Below are positions 26,410 to 37,629 of a stretch of DNA of 64,000 nt, piece after piece. Origin of the DNA: Parapristionchus giblindavisi (lineage: Eukaryota; Nematoda; Chromadorea; Rhabditida; Diplogasteridae); contig CALSFV010000032.1 of the NCBI GenBank assembly GCA_943737045.1, positions 62,001 through 126,000 on the forward strand, read 5' to 3'. The notes beneath the pieces were generated by a model. The model saw only the letters and a list, made by a program, of their open reading frames with translations. It ran no database searches and had not been told where the DNA came from. The first letter of the stretch is position 1. Each line of letters opens with the position of its first letter. The position numbers and the translations under genes are program-made.

Positions 26410-26827
26410 CAAGGGAACTATCCCAACTTAATGTGGCCATATGACATGGGAATAATTTACGTGAATCAGTTTTCGATGCTGATTACGAATCCGTTTTCAA
26501 ACGTTGCCAAATCGAGCTGAGATTCGAGAAAATCGATATTAAAATTCGCTAGTTTATTCGGAAATTCGTGAGACTTCCTATATAAACCATCCCAATGCGT
26601 TCATAAACTCATCCATCAATTATCCAAACACCTCCTGCTGTAATTTAGTGGATATTGTAGGTAAATTGTGAATTTTCGAATCAAATAGTCGAATTTCAAG
26701 ATCGATTTCTCGAATCTCAGCTCGATTGGGCAACGTTTGATAACGGATTCGTAATCAGCATCGAAAACAGATTCAGGTAAATTATCCCCATGTCATATGG
26801 CCACATTAAGTTGAGAGAGTTCCCTTG
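26410..26827. mobile_element. Solo foldback MITE copy 4
   Basis: 418 bp with CAAGGG/CCCTTG tips and flanking TAA at 26407-26409 and 26828-26830. One arm variant is GAAAACAGATTC near 26763, where other copies have GAAAACTGATTC. Confidence 0.88.
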
Positions 26828-28555
26828 TAAGGCAAGCCTCAGCTCACGTCGAACTATAAGCTTTCACCGCGGCCACAATAACCAAAGTACGAAAGTAACT
26901 TTCACGATGATAAGATCAAAACAGATTATGAGATACAAAAATTACAACGATGCCCATCGTGTCATATACCCCGTGAAATAGCAGAAAATTCTGAATAACA
27001 TACACCTCTTCGCATGTTGAAAGTGGTCAAACTGGCCGAACTAAAAAATTATCTTTCATTACTTTGTGAATTTTGGTACAAAACAATTCATGACAAGACA
27101 GATTTTCAACAATACCCCTATTGTCATATACCATTTGAAAAAGCAAAAAAATCTGATTAAGGCAAGCCTCAGCTCACGTCGAACTATAAGCTTTCAACGC
27201 GGCCACAATGACCAAAGTACGAAAGTAACTTTCACGCTGATAAGATCAAAACAGCTTATGAGAATCAAAAACTACAACGATGCCTATCGTGTCATATACC
27301 CCGTGAAAGAGCAGAAAATTCTGAATAACGTACACCTTTTCGCATGTTTAAAGTGGTCAAACTGGCCGAACTAAACAATTATCTTTCATTACTCTGTGAA
27401 TTTCGGTTTCAACGCATCCACAATGACCAAAGTACGAAAGTAACTTTCAAAACAGCTTATGAGAATCAAAAACTAAAACGATGCCTATCGTGTCATATAC
27501 CCCGTGAAAGAGCAGAAAATTCTGAATAACATACACCTCTTCGCATTTTGAAAGTGGTCAAACTGGCCGAACTAAACAATTATCTTTCATTACTCTGTGA
27601 ATTTCGGTTTCAACGCATCCACAATGACCAAAGTACGAAAGTAACTTTCAAAACAGCTTATGAGAATCAAAAACTAAAACGATGCCTATCGTGTCATATA
27701 CCCCGTGAAAGAGCAGAAAATTCTGAATAACATACACCTCTTCGCATGTTGAAAGTGGTCAAACTGGCCGAACTAAAAAATTATCTTTCATTACTTTGTG
27801 AATTTCGGTACAAAATAATTCATGACAAGACAGATTTTCAACAATACCCCCTGTTGTCATATACCATTTGAAAGAGCACGAAATTCTGATAAAGGCAAGC
27901 CTCAGCTCACGTCGAACTATAAGCTTTCACCGCGGCCACAATAACCAAAGTACGAAAGTAACTTTCACGCTGATAAGATCAAAACAGATTATGAGATACA
28001 AAAATTACAACGATGCCTATCGTGTCATATACCCCGTGAAATAGCAGAAAATTCTGAATAACATACACCTCTTCGCATGATGAAAGTGGTCAAACTGGCC
28101 GAACTAAAAAATTATCTTTATTTACTTTGTGAATTTCGGTACAAAACAATTCATGACAAGACAGATTTTCAACAATACCCCCTGTTGTCATATACCATTT
28201 GAAAGAGCACGAAATTCTGATTAAGGCAAGCCTCAGCTCACGTCGAACTATAAGCTTTCACCGCGGCCACAATAACCAAAGTACGAAAGTAACTTTCACG
28301 CTGATAAGATCAAAACAGATTATGAGATACAAAAATTACAACGATGCCTATCGTGTCATATACCCCGTGAAATAGCAGAAAATTCTGAATAACATACACC
28401 TCTTCGCATGATGAAAGTGGTCAAACTGGCCGAACTAAAAAATTATCTTTATTTACTCTGTGAATTTCGGTACAAAACAATTCATGACAAGACAGTCTTT
28501 CAACAATACCCCCTGTTGTCATATACCATTTGAAAGAGCACGAAATTCTGATTAA
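26828..28555. repeat. Satellite array block 5
   Basis: Equivalent of four 331-bp and two 201-bp monomers (short ones at about 27344 and 27545), minus one base. The long monomer near 27140 has private changes AAAAAGCAAAAAAATC. Confidence 0.96.
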
Positions 28556-28973
28556 CAAGGGAACTATCCCAACTTAATGTGGCCATATGACATGGGAATA
28601 ATTTACGTGAATCAGTTTTCGATGCTGATTACGAATCCGTTTTCAAACGTTGCCAAATCGAGCTGAGATTCGAGAAAATCGATATTAAAATTCGCTAGTT
28701 TATTCGGAAATTCGTGAGACTTCCTATATAAACCATCCCAATGCGTTCATAAACTCATCCATCAATTATCCAAACACCTCCTGCTGTAATTTAGTGGATA
28801 TTGTAGGTAAATTGTGAATTTTCGAATCAAATAGTCGAATTTCAAGATCGATTTCTCGAATCTCAGCTCGATTGGGCAACGTTTGATAACGGATTCGTAA
28901 TCAGCATCGAAAACTGATTCAGGTAAATTATCCCCATGTCATATGGCCACATTAAGTTGAGAGAGTTCCCTTG
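28556..28973. mobile_element. Solo foldback MITE copy 5
   Basis: 418 bp, same tips and flanking TAA (28553-28555 and 28974-28976), same position in the satellite monomer as the other copies. Confidence 0.88.
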
Positions 28974-30500
28974 TAAGGCAAGCCTCAGCTCACGTCGAAC
29001 TATAAGCTTTCACCGCGGCCACAATAACCAAAGTACGAAAGTAACTTTCACGATGATAAGATCAAAACAGATTATGAGATACAAAAATTACAACGATGCC
29101 CATCGTGTCATATACCCCGTGAAATAGCAGAAAATTCTGAATAACATACACCTCTTCGCATGTTGAAAGTGGTCAAACTGGCCGAACTAAAAAATTATCT
29201 TTCATTACTTTGTGAATTTTGGTACAAAACAATTCATGACAAGACAGATTTTCAACAATACCCCTATTGTCATATACCATTTGAAAGAGCAAAAAATTCT
29301 GATTAAGGCAAGCCTCAGCTCACGTCGAACTATAAGCTTTCAACGCGGCCACAATGACCAAAGTACGAAAGTAACTTTCACGCTGATAAGATCAAAACAG
29401 CTTATGAGAATCAAAAACTACAACGATGCCTATCGTGTCATATACCCCGTGAAAGAGCAGAAAATTCTGAATAACGTACACCTTTTCGCATGTTTAAAGT
29501 GGTCAAACTGGCCGAACTAAACAATTATCTTTCATTACTCTGTGAATTTCGGTTTCAACGCATCCACAATGACCAAAGTACGAAAGTAACTTTCAAAACA
29601 GCTTATGAGAATCAAAAACTAAAACGATGCCTATCGTGTCATATACCCCGTGAAAGAGCAGAAAATTCTGAATAACATACACCTCTTCGCATGATGAAAG
29701 TGGTCAAACTGGCCGAACTAAAAAATTATCTTTATTTACTCTGTGAATTTCGGTACAAAACAATTCATGACAAGACAGTCTTTCAACAATACCCCCTGTT
29801 GTCATATACCATTTGAAAGAGCACGAAATTCTGATTAAGGCAAGCCTCAGCTCACGTCGAACTATAAGCTTTCACCGCGGCCACAATAACCAAAGTACGA
29901 AAGTAACTTTCACGCTGATAAGATCAAAACAGATTATGAGATACAAAAATTACAACGATGCCTATCGTGTCATATACCCCGTGAAATAGCAGAAAATTCT
30001 GAATAACATACACCTCTTCGCATGATGAAAGTGGTCAAACTGGCCGAACTAAAAAATTATCTTTATTTACTTTGTGAATTTCGGTACAAAACAATTCATG
30101 ACAAGACAGATTTTCAACAATACCCCCTGTTGTCATATACCATTTGAAAGAGCACGAAATTCTGATTAAGGCAAGCCTCAGCTCACGTCGAACTATAAGC
30201 TTTCACCGCGGCCACAATAACCAAAGTACGAAAGTAACTTTCACGCTGATAAGATCAAAACAGATTATGAGATACAAAAATTACAACGATGCCTATCGTG
30301 TCATATACCCCGTGAAATAGCAGAAAATTCTGAATAACATACACCTCTTCGCATGATGAAAGTGGTCAAACTGGCCGAACTAAAAAATTATCTTTATTTA
30401 CTCTGTGAATTTCGGTACAAAACAATTCATGACAAGACAGTCTTTCAACAATACCCCCTGTTGTCATATACCATTTGAAAGAGCACGAAATTCTGATTAA
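28974..30500. repeat. Satellite array block 6
   Basis: Equivalent of four 331-bp monomers and one 201-bp monomer (about 29490), minus one base. Confidence 0.96.
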
Positions 30501-30918
30501 CAAGGGAACTATCCCAACTTAATGTGGCCATATGACATGGGAATAATTTACGTGAATCAGTTTTCGATGCTGATTACGAATCCGTTTTCAAACGTTGCCA
30601 AATCGAGCTGAGATTCGAGAAAATCGATATTAAAATTCGCTAGTTTATTCGGAAATTCGTGAGACTTCCTATATAAACCATCCCAATGCGTTCATAAACT
30701 CATCCATCAATTATCCAAACACCTCCTGCTGTAATTTAGTGGATATTGTAGGTAAATTGTGAATTTTCGAATCAAATAGTCGAATTTCAAGATCGATTTC
30801 TCGAATCTCAGCTCGATTGGGCAACGTTTGATAACGGATTCGTAATCAGCATCGAAAACTGATTCAGGTAAATTATCCCCATGTCATATGGCCACATTAA
30901 GTTGAGAGAGTTCCCTTG
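30501..30918. mobile_element. Solo foldback MITE copy 6
   Basis: 418 bp, same tips, flanking TAA at 30498-30500 and 30919-30921. Confidence 0.88.
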
Positions 30919-31453
30919 TAAGGCAAGCCTCAGCTCACGTCGAACTATAAGCTTTCACCGCGGCCACAATAACCAAAGTACGAAAGTAACTTTCACGATG
31001 ATAAGATCAAAACAGATTATGAGATACAAAAATTACAACGATGCCCATCGTGTCATATACCCCGTGAAATAGCAGAAAATTCTGAATAACATACACCTCT
31101 TCGCATGTTTAAAGTGGTCAAACTGGCCGAACTAAACAATTATCTTTCATTACTCTGTGAATTTCGGTTTCAACGCATCCACAATGACCAAAGTACGAAA
31201 GTAACTTTCAAAACAGCTTATGAGAATCAAAAACTAAAACGATGCCTATCGTGTCATATACCCCGTGAAAGAGCAGAAAATTCTGAATAACATACACCTC
31301 TTCGCATGATGAAAGTGGTCAAACTGGCCGAACTAAAAAATTATCTTTATTTACTCTGTGAATTTCGGTACAAAACAATTCATGACAAGACAGTCTTTCA
31401 ACAATACCCCCTGTTGTCATATACCATTTGAAAGAGCACGAAATTCTGATTAA
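30919..31453. repeat. Satellite array block 7 (minimal 532-bp spacer)
   Basis: The shortest MITE-to-MITE spacer: exactly one 331-bp plus one 201-bp monomer (short one at about 31105) plus the 3-bp duplication. Confidence 0.96.
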
Positions 31454-31871
31454 CAAGGGAACTATCCCAACTTAATGTGGCCATATGACATGGGAATAAT
31501 TTACGTGAATCAGTTTTCGATGCTGATTACGAATCCGTTTTCAAACGTTGCCAAATCGAGCTGAGATTCGAGAAAATCGATATTAAAATTCGCTAGTTTA
31601 TTCGGAAATTCGTGAGACTTCCTATATAAACCATCCCAATGCGTTCATAAACTCATCCATCAATTATCCAAACACCTCCTGCTGTAATTTAGTGGATATT
31701 GTAGGTAAATTGTGAATTTTCGAATCAAATAGTCGAATTTCAAGATCGATTTCTCGAATCTCAGCTCGATTGGGCAACGTTTGATAACGGATTCGTAATC
31801 AGCATCGAAAACTGATTCAGGTAAATTATCCCCATGTCATATGGCCACATTAAGTTGAGAGAGTTCCCTTG
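31454..31871. mobile_element. Solo foldback MITE copy 7
   Basis: 418 bp, same tips, flanking TAA at 31451-31453 and 31872-31874. This copy lies only 953 bp from copy 6, and the 953-bp units appear essentially identical. Confidence 0.88.
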
Positions 31872-33801
31872 TAAGGCAAGCCTCAGCTCACGTCGAACTA
31901 TAAGCTTTCACCGCGGCCACAATAACCAAAGTACGAAAGTAACTTTCACGATGATAAGATCAAAACAGATTATGAGATACAAAAATTACAACGATGCCCA
32001 TCGTGTCATATACCCCGTGAAATAGCAGAAAATTCTGAATAACATACACCTCTTCGCATGTTTAAAGTGGTCAAACTGGCCGAACTAAACAATTATCTTT
32101 CATTACTCTGTGAATTTCGGTTTCAACGCATCCACAATGACCAAAGTACGAAAGTAACTTTCAAAACAGCTTATGAGAATCAAAAACTAAAACGATGCCT
32201 ATCGTGTCATATACCCCGTGAAAGAGCAGAAAATTCTGAATAACATACACCTCTTCGCATGATGAAAGTGGTCAAACTGGCCGAACTAAAAAATTATCTT
32301 TATTTACTCTGTGAATTTCGGTACAAAACAATTCATGACAAGACAGTCTTTCAACAATACCCCCTGTTGTCATATACCATTTGAAAGAGCACGAAATTCT
32401 GATTAAGGCAAGCCTCAGCTCACGTCGAACTATAAGCTTTCACCGCGGCCACAATAACCAAAGTACGAAAGTAACTTTCACGATGATAAGATCAAAACAG
32501 ATTATGAGATACAAAAATTACAACGATGCCCATCGCGTCATATACCCCGTGAAATAGCAGAAAATTCTGAATAACATACACCTCTTCGCATGTTGAAAGT
32601 GGTCAAACTGGCCGAACTAAAAAATTATCTTTCATTACTTTGTGAATTTCGGTTTCAACGCATCCACAATGACCAAAGTACGAAAGTAACTTTCAAAACA
32701 GCTTATGAGAATCAAAAACTAAAACGATGCCTATCGTGTCATATACCCCGTGAAAGAGCAGAAAATTCTGAATAACATACACCTCTTCGCATGTTGAAAG
32801 TGGTCAAACTGGCCGAACTAAACAATTATCTTTCATTACTCTGTGAATTTCGGTTTCAACGCATCCACAATGACCAAAGTACGAAAGTAACTTTCAAAAC
32901 AGCTTATGAGAATCAAAAACTAAAACGATGCCTATCGTGTCATATACCCCGTGAAAGAGCAGAAAATTCTGAATAACATACACCTCTTCGCATGTTGAAA
33001 GTGGTCAAACTGGCCGAACTAAAAAAATATCTTTCATTACTTTGTGAATTTCGGTACAAAACAATTCATGACAAGACAGATTTTCAACAATACCCCCTGT
33101 TGTCATATACCATTTGAAAGAGCACGAAATTCTGATTAAGGCAAGCCTCAGCTCACGTCGAACTATAAGCTTTCACCGCGGCCACAATAACCAAAGTACG
33201 AAAGTAACTTTCACGCTGATAAGATCAAAACAGATTATGAGATACAAAAATTACAACGATGCCTATCGTGTCATATACCCCGTGAAATAGCAGAAAATTC
33301 TGAATAACATACACCTCTTCGCATGATGAAAGTGGTCAAACTGGCCGAATTAAAAAATTATCTTTATTTACTTTGTGAATTTCGGTACAAAACAATTCAT
33401 GACAAGACAGATTTTCAACAATACCCCCTGTTGTCATATACCATTTGAAAGAGCACGAAATTCTGATTAAGGCAAGCCTCAGCTCACGTCGAACTATAAG
33501 CTTTCACCGCGGCCACAATAACCAAAGTACGAAAGTAACTTTCACGCTGATAAGATCAAAACAGATTATGAGATACAAAAATTACAACGATGCCTATCGT
33601 GTCATATACCCCGTGAAATAGCAGAAAATTCTGAATAACATACACCTCTTCGCATGATGAAAGTGGTCAAACTGGCCGAACTAAAAAATTATCTTTATTT
33701 ACTCTGTGAATTTCGGTACAAAACAATTCATGACAAGACAGTCTTTCAACAATACCCCCTGTTGTCATATACCATTTGAAAGAGCACGAAATTCTGATTA
33801 A
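31872..33801. repeat. Satellite array block 8
   Basis: Equivalent of four 331-bp and three 201-bp monomers (short ones at about 32058, 32590 and 32791). Confidence 0.96.
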
Positions 33802-34219
33802 CAAGGGAACTATCCCAACTTAATGTGGCCATATGACATGGGAATAATTTACGTGAATCAGTTTTCGATGCTGATTACGAATCCGTTTTCAAACGTTGCC
33901 AAATCGAGCTGAGATTCGAGAAAATCGATATTAAAATTCGCTAGTTTATTCGGAAATTCGTGAGACTTCCTATATAAACCATCCCAATGCGTTCATAAAC
34001 TCATCCATCAATTATCCAAACACCTCCTGCTGTAATTTAGTGGATATTGTAGGTAAATTGTGAATTTTCGAATCAAATAGTCGAATTTCAAGATCGATTT
34101 CTCGAATCTCAGCTCGATTGGGCAACGTTTGATAACGGATTCGTAATCAGCATCGAAAACTGATTCAGGTAAATTATCCCCATGTCATATGGCCACATTA
34201 AGTTGAGAGAGTTCCCTTG
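33802..34219. mobile_element. Solo foldback MITE copy 8
   Basis: 418 bp, same tips, flanking TAA at 33799-33801 and 34220-34222. This is the last MITE copy in the window. Confidence 0.88.
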
Positions 34220-35153
34220 TAAGGCAAGCCTCAGCTCACGTCGAACTATAAGCTTTCACCGCGGCCACAATAACCAAAGTACGAAAGTAACTTTCACGAT
34301 GATAAGATCAAAACAGATTATGAGATACAAAAATTACAACGATGCCCATCGTGTCATATACCCCGTGAAATAGCAGAAAATTCTGAATAACATACACCTC
34401 TTCGCATGTTGAAAGTGGTCAAACTGGCCGAACTAAAAAATTATCTTTCATTACTTTGTGAATTTTGGTACAAAACAATTCATGACAAGACAGATTTTCA
34501 ACAATACCCCTATTGTCATATACCATTTGAAAGAGCAAAAAATTCTGATTAAGGCAAGCCTCAGCTCACGTCGAACTATAAGCTTTCAACGCGGCCACAA
34601 TGACCAAAGTACGAAAGTAACTTTCACGCTGATAAGATCAAAACAGCTTATGAGAATCAAAAACTACAACGATGCCTATCGTGTCATATACCCCGTGAAA
34701 GAGCAGAAAATTCTGAATAACGTACACCTTTTCGCATGTTTAAAGTGGTCAAACTGGCCGAACTAAACAATTATCTTTCATTACTCTGTGAATTTCGGTT
34801 TCAACGCATCCACAATGACCAAAGTACGAAAGTAACTTTCAAAACAGCTTATGAGAATCAAAAACTAAAACGATGCCTATCGTGTCATATACCCCGTGAA
34901 AGAGCAGAAAATTCTGAATAACATACACCTCTTCGCATTTTGAAAGTGGTCAAACTGGCCGAACTAAAAAATTATCTTTCATTACTTTGTGAATTTCGGT
35001 ACAAAACAATTCATGACAAGACAGTCTTTCAACAATACCCCCTGTTGTCATATACCATTTGAAAGAGCACGAAATTCTGATTAAGGCAAGCCTCAGCTCA
35101 CGTCGAACTATAAGCTTTCACCGCGGCCACAATAACCAAAGTACGAAAGTAAC
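34220..35153. repeat. Satellite array block 9
   Basis: Satellite up to the BEL element; one 201-bp monomer at about 34736. It stops inside the dyad GAAAGTAACTTTC, whose central GTAAC is the BEL target duplication. Confidence 0.96.
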
Positions 35154-36042
35154 TATAGCAAATAAGTCTCGAGGGACTATCAAATGTGTGTGTGGCTTAA
35201 TAGATGTGAAACTAGTTGACACGATTTCTGATTGTAATATACTACAATTTTATCGCCTTAGATAACTAGAACACAAGGATATAAATAATAAAAGGTAGGT
35301 TTACAATACAAATACAAGTTGATGATGACGTCGTAGATGTGTAGATTAGAAGGACATCTGTAGTTAGATTTGCCTCTTAGGTCATCTCACGACTCGCACC
35401 TCAAACTTGGGTAATTAAACAACAATCATGAAATAGGGAGCAAAACGGGGACACGAACGATTTGCACAATAGTGATATGAATAGCGAAAGAACAAAGGGG
35501 GCATGACTATCAAAGGGACAGAAGGATGATCGGAATGAAGAGCGAAGACGACATCAAGAAGAGGAGTGATGACGGAACGAATAGGGCATCGATGAACGAA
35601 GGAATAGAGGATAAACATCGAGCAAGGAAGAGGAAATAGATATGATATCAATGAGTGATAGGATAGAGTTGATAGGTTAGAGATAAACAGAATATATGGA
35701 CGAAGGAATAGAGATACACGATATATTCGGACTTGATGAGCCATAAATGGTGATAGAAAAGGAGAGGTAAACGTGTGAATGACATAGAATCATGAGCGGT
35801 ACACGATATAAGGATAATAAAGGTTGAAATAGTAGTGAAGAGCGAAATACGTGTCAAAACGTTGATTGAATGACGAGAGAATGATGACAGAATGCCAAGT
35901 CATCATAGCCATTTGCATATTGCTCATTTGTACCATAGTTAGATATTGAAGACCGGGTAATAGAATGCGCTAGTGCGCTAGGGCATGCGCTAGAGCGCAA
36001 TTCTGACTCGTGTTTGTGTCAGTAGTGATCATGATCGCTACA
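35154..36042 (-). repeat. 3' LTR of BEL/Pao element (889 bp)
   Basis: Direct repeat of 40039-40909. From about 35383 to 36042 it appears base-for-base identical to 40250-40909 (660 bp). The outer part, 35154 to about 35382 (the R/U5 end on the minus strand), is clearly diverged, with many substitutions and indels. ORFs of 109 and 69 codons on the minus strand recur in both LTRs but resemble no protein I know and are probably fortuitous. The U3 part holds a GCGCTAG-rich hairpin near 35969-36004. Confidence 0.9.
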
Positions 36043-36058
36043 CTCCCGCCCCAGAAAA
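36043..36058 (-). other. Polypurine tract of BEL/Pao element
   Basis: On the minus strand the sequence directly before the 3' LTR reads TTCTGGGGCGGGAG followed by TGTAGC. A purine run abutting the 3' LTR is the expected plus-strand primer for reverse transcription. Confidence 0.75.
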
Positions 36059-36402
36059 GGAGTAGAGCATAGAGGATAGATGAATATACACAAAGGTATT
36101 GATGTTAGATAAGGCTTGTATTGAGGATACATAAATAGGTAAAGAGGAAAGATGTTTATATCAACTATGTAAGGATAAAGATCAAGATGAATATAGATGA
36201 ATATAGGAAACGATGAATAGGAGTGAACAATCGTAGAAATACTATTAAGTTTTAAAAAGGCGTATGGTTGAACTTAACTTTGAGGAGTAACCATAAGTTT
36301 ATTAATCTTGAATAGGATATAGTAGAACTTTGACATCGAATAATTGCTAGAAGACACATATAATATGGTATGGTAAAGGATAATCCTATGCATAGGAGTC
36401 TA
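36059..36402 (-). other. Non-coding stretch between pol remnant and polypurine tract
   Basis: About 340 bp without a recognisable domain. Just beyond it, at about 36408-36420, the minus strand reads AGTGGGGAGGAAG, a second purine tract that overlaps the last codons of the pol remnant. This stretch may be degenerate pol or untranslated sequence left by the internal deletion. Confidence 0.5.
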
Positions 36403-37458
36403 CTAGACTTCCTCCCCACTACAAGAATAGTGTGATAACTTGATAATATGTAAATGGAAGTTATCTAGCTGTATTGAATAGTAGAAATAGAGGGTAAGAT
36501 AATGGAGATGAGAATGTAGTGGAATGGTACTAGAATAGAGTAAGAGTTGATGGTAATATAATAATGAAAGGTTAGATGTAATGATAGAAGAGATTATATG
36601 ATAGCGGACGACATTAATGATGACTACAGAAAGAGTAGTCCAATCAAGTAGTCCTAAGGTGGCTTTAGAAGACTCAGCCTTAGACCATGCCGTCATAACA
36701 CTCGTCTTCGGTTTCACTACTTTTGCTTTATTATGAGTATGAGTTGTATTATCATACGAAGGTAGATTACATGTACGAACTGATATGTGCAATGAAATAA
36801 GTAAGTGATATGGTCTTTTAATCATACGATCGGATAGAGATCCAAGAGTTACGTGGAAAAATGGAAAAGATAGATCATTAATCCATAATTGTTTAGTTAT
36901 CTTATCTGGAGGAAGAGTTGATTGATCAGCTAAGTAATGGATAATAAATCGATCAAATCGATATCGTGATAGTTCTTCAATGTGACCTATGGACTGCTGA
37001 TCTCTTATCAATTGATCATGAAACGATCGATGGTCTTGAAGCGTGGATAGTTTAGTCAAATTGTGATCTAGATATTTGCATACCATTGCATAATTATCAT
37101 AATTATCAGAGAGATTATTGTCTCGTAGACAATACTTGACTGCATATTCACTATAATTATATTGAATGGTATCAGATAAAGGATAATCAACAAGAGCATC
37201 TTCATGTTTTCTCACTTGATTCTCAGTCACAGTTTCTAGTTGAGACGATGGTTCGATAGCTAAGGATCTTTCATTTGTAGTAATGATGTCATTATCATTT
37301 AACAAGTTAGTTGAGACAACCGATGGTTCATCTATTAACTGTTCACTATCGGTATGAATAGAGACATGATTAATATGTGAGATGATATCATCATAAGGAG
37401 TATCTTTGGATTTGTTCAAATGATATGAATTCTCTGAATCGATCGATGGTTTATCGAT
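36403..37458 (-). pseudogene. Truncated BEL pol remnant (in frame with Gag-protease)
   Basis: The frame stays open from the codon after the Gag-protease stop (37459-37461) to TAG near 36403, about 350 codons. Gene callers would start at a TTG (37419), which is unlikely to be a real start. The first 40 codons duplicate the end of the upstream ORF. Numbering from the TTG, residues about 110-160 (AMVCKYLDHNL... and GHIEEL) resemble the segment just before the RT palm in BEL Pol. No YXDD, RNase H or integrase motif follows. The last third is low-complexity (Tyr/Leu/Ser/His-rich) and ends SGEEV. I infer a pol whose core was deleted. The family match for this part is weak on its own and rests mainly on position. 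Confidence 0.6.
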
Positions 37459-37629
37459 TTACTGTTGGTTACCAGAATGAATAGAGATATGATAATTATG
37501 CAAGGTGATATCGTCATTAGGATTATCTTTGATGGCTGAACGAGTTTGTCGTCCACCAATTACGTATCCAAATGCTGATTCATGTAATCGAAGACCACTA
37601 GGTAGTGTATATGAGGATAAAGAATAGAG
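37384..37629 (-). repeat. 123-bp tandem duplication spanning the Gag-protease stop codon
   Basis: Two adjacent diverged copies with a 123-bp (41-codon) period: GATATCATCAT near 37384 matches GATATCGTCAT near 37507. Translated on the minus strand, DDITLHNYHISIHSGNQQ-stop-IDKPS aligns with DDIISHINHVSIHTDSEQLIDEPS. The ochre stop in one copy aligns with a leucine codon (TTA) in the other. The outer limits are approximate. Confidence 0.78.

Larger units (their letters stand above)
24594..34219. repeat. MITE-marked higher-order repeat family
   Basis: Six solo MITEs of exactly 418 bp are separated by satellite. Start-to-start distances are 1816, 2146, 1945, 953 and 2348 bp. After subtracting 421 bp (element plus duplication), the remainders are 1395, 1725, 1524, 532 and 1927. 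These equal whole-number sums of 331 and 201 to within one base: 3+2, 4+2, 4+1, 1+1 and 4+3. The units are therefore unequal-crossover products of one MITE-bearing ancestor. Confidence 0.93.

Noticed and set aside
35415..35857. Minus-strand ORFs of 109 and 69 codons in the BEL LTRs (again at 40282-40724)
   Set aside because: They are identical because the LTRs are identical there. The peptides are Leu/Tyr/Ser-rich without a known domain and lie in the U3 promoter region.
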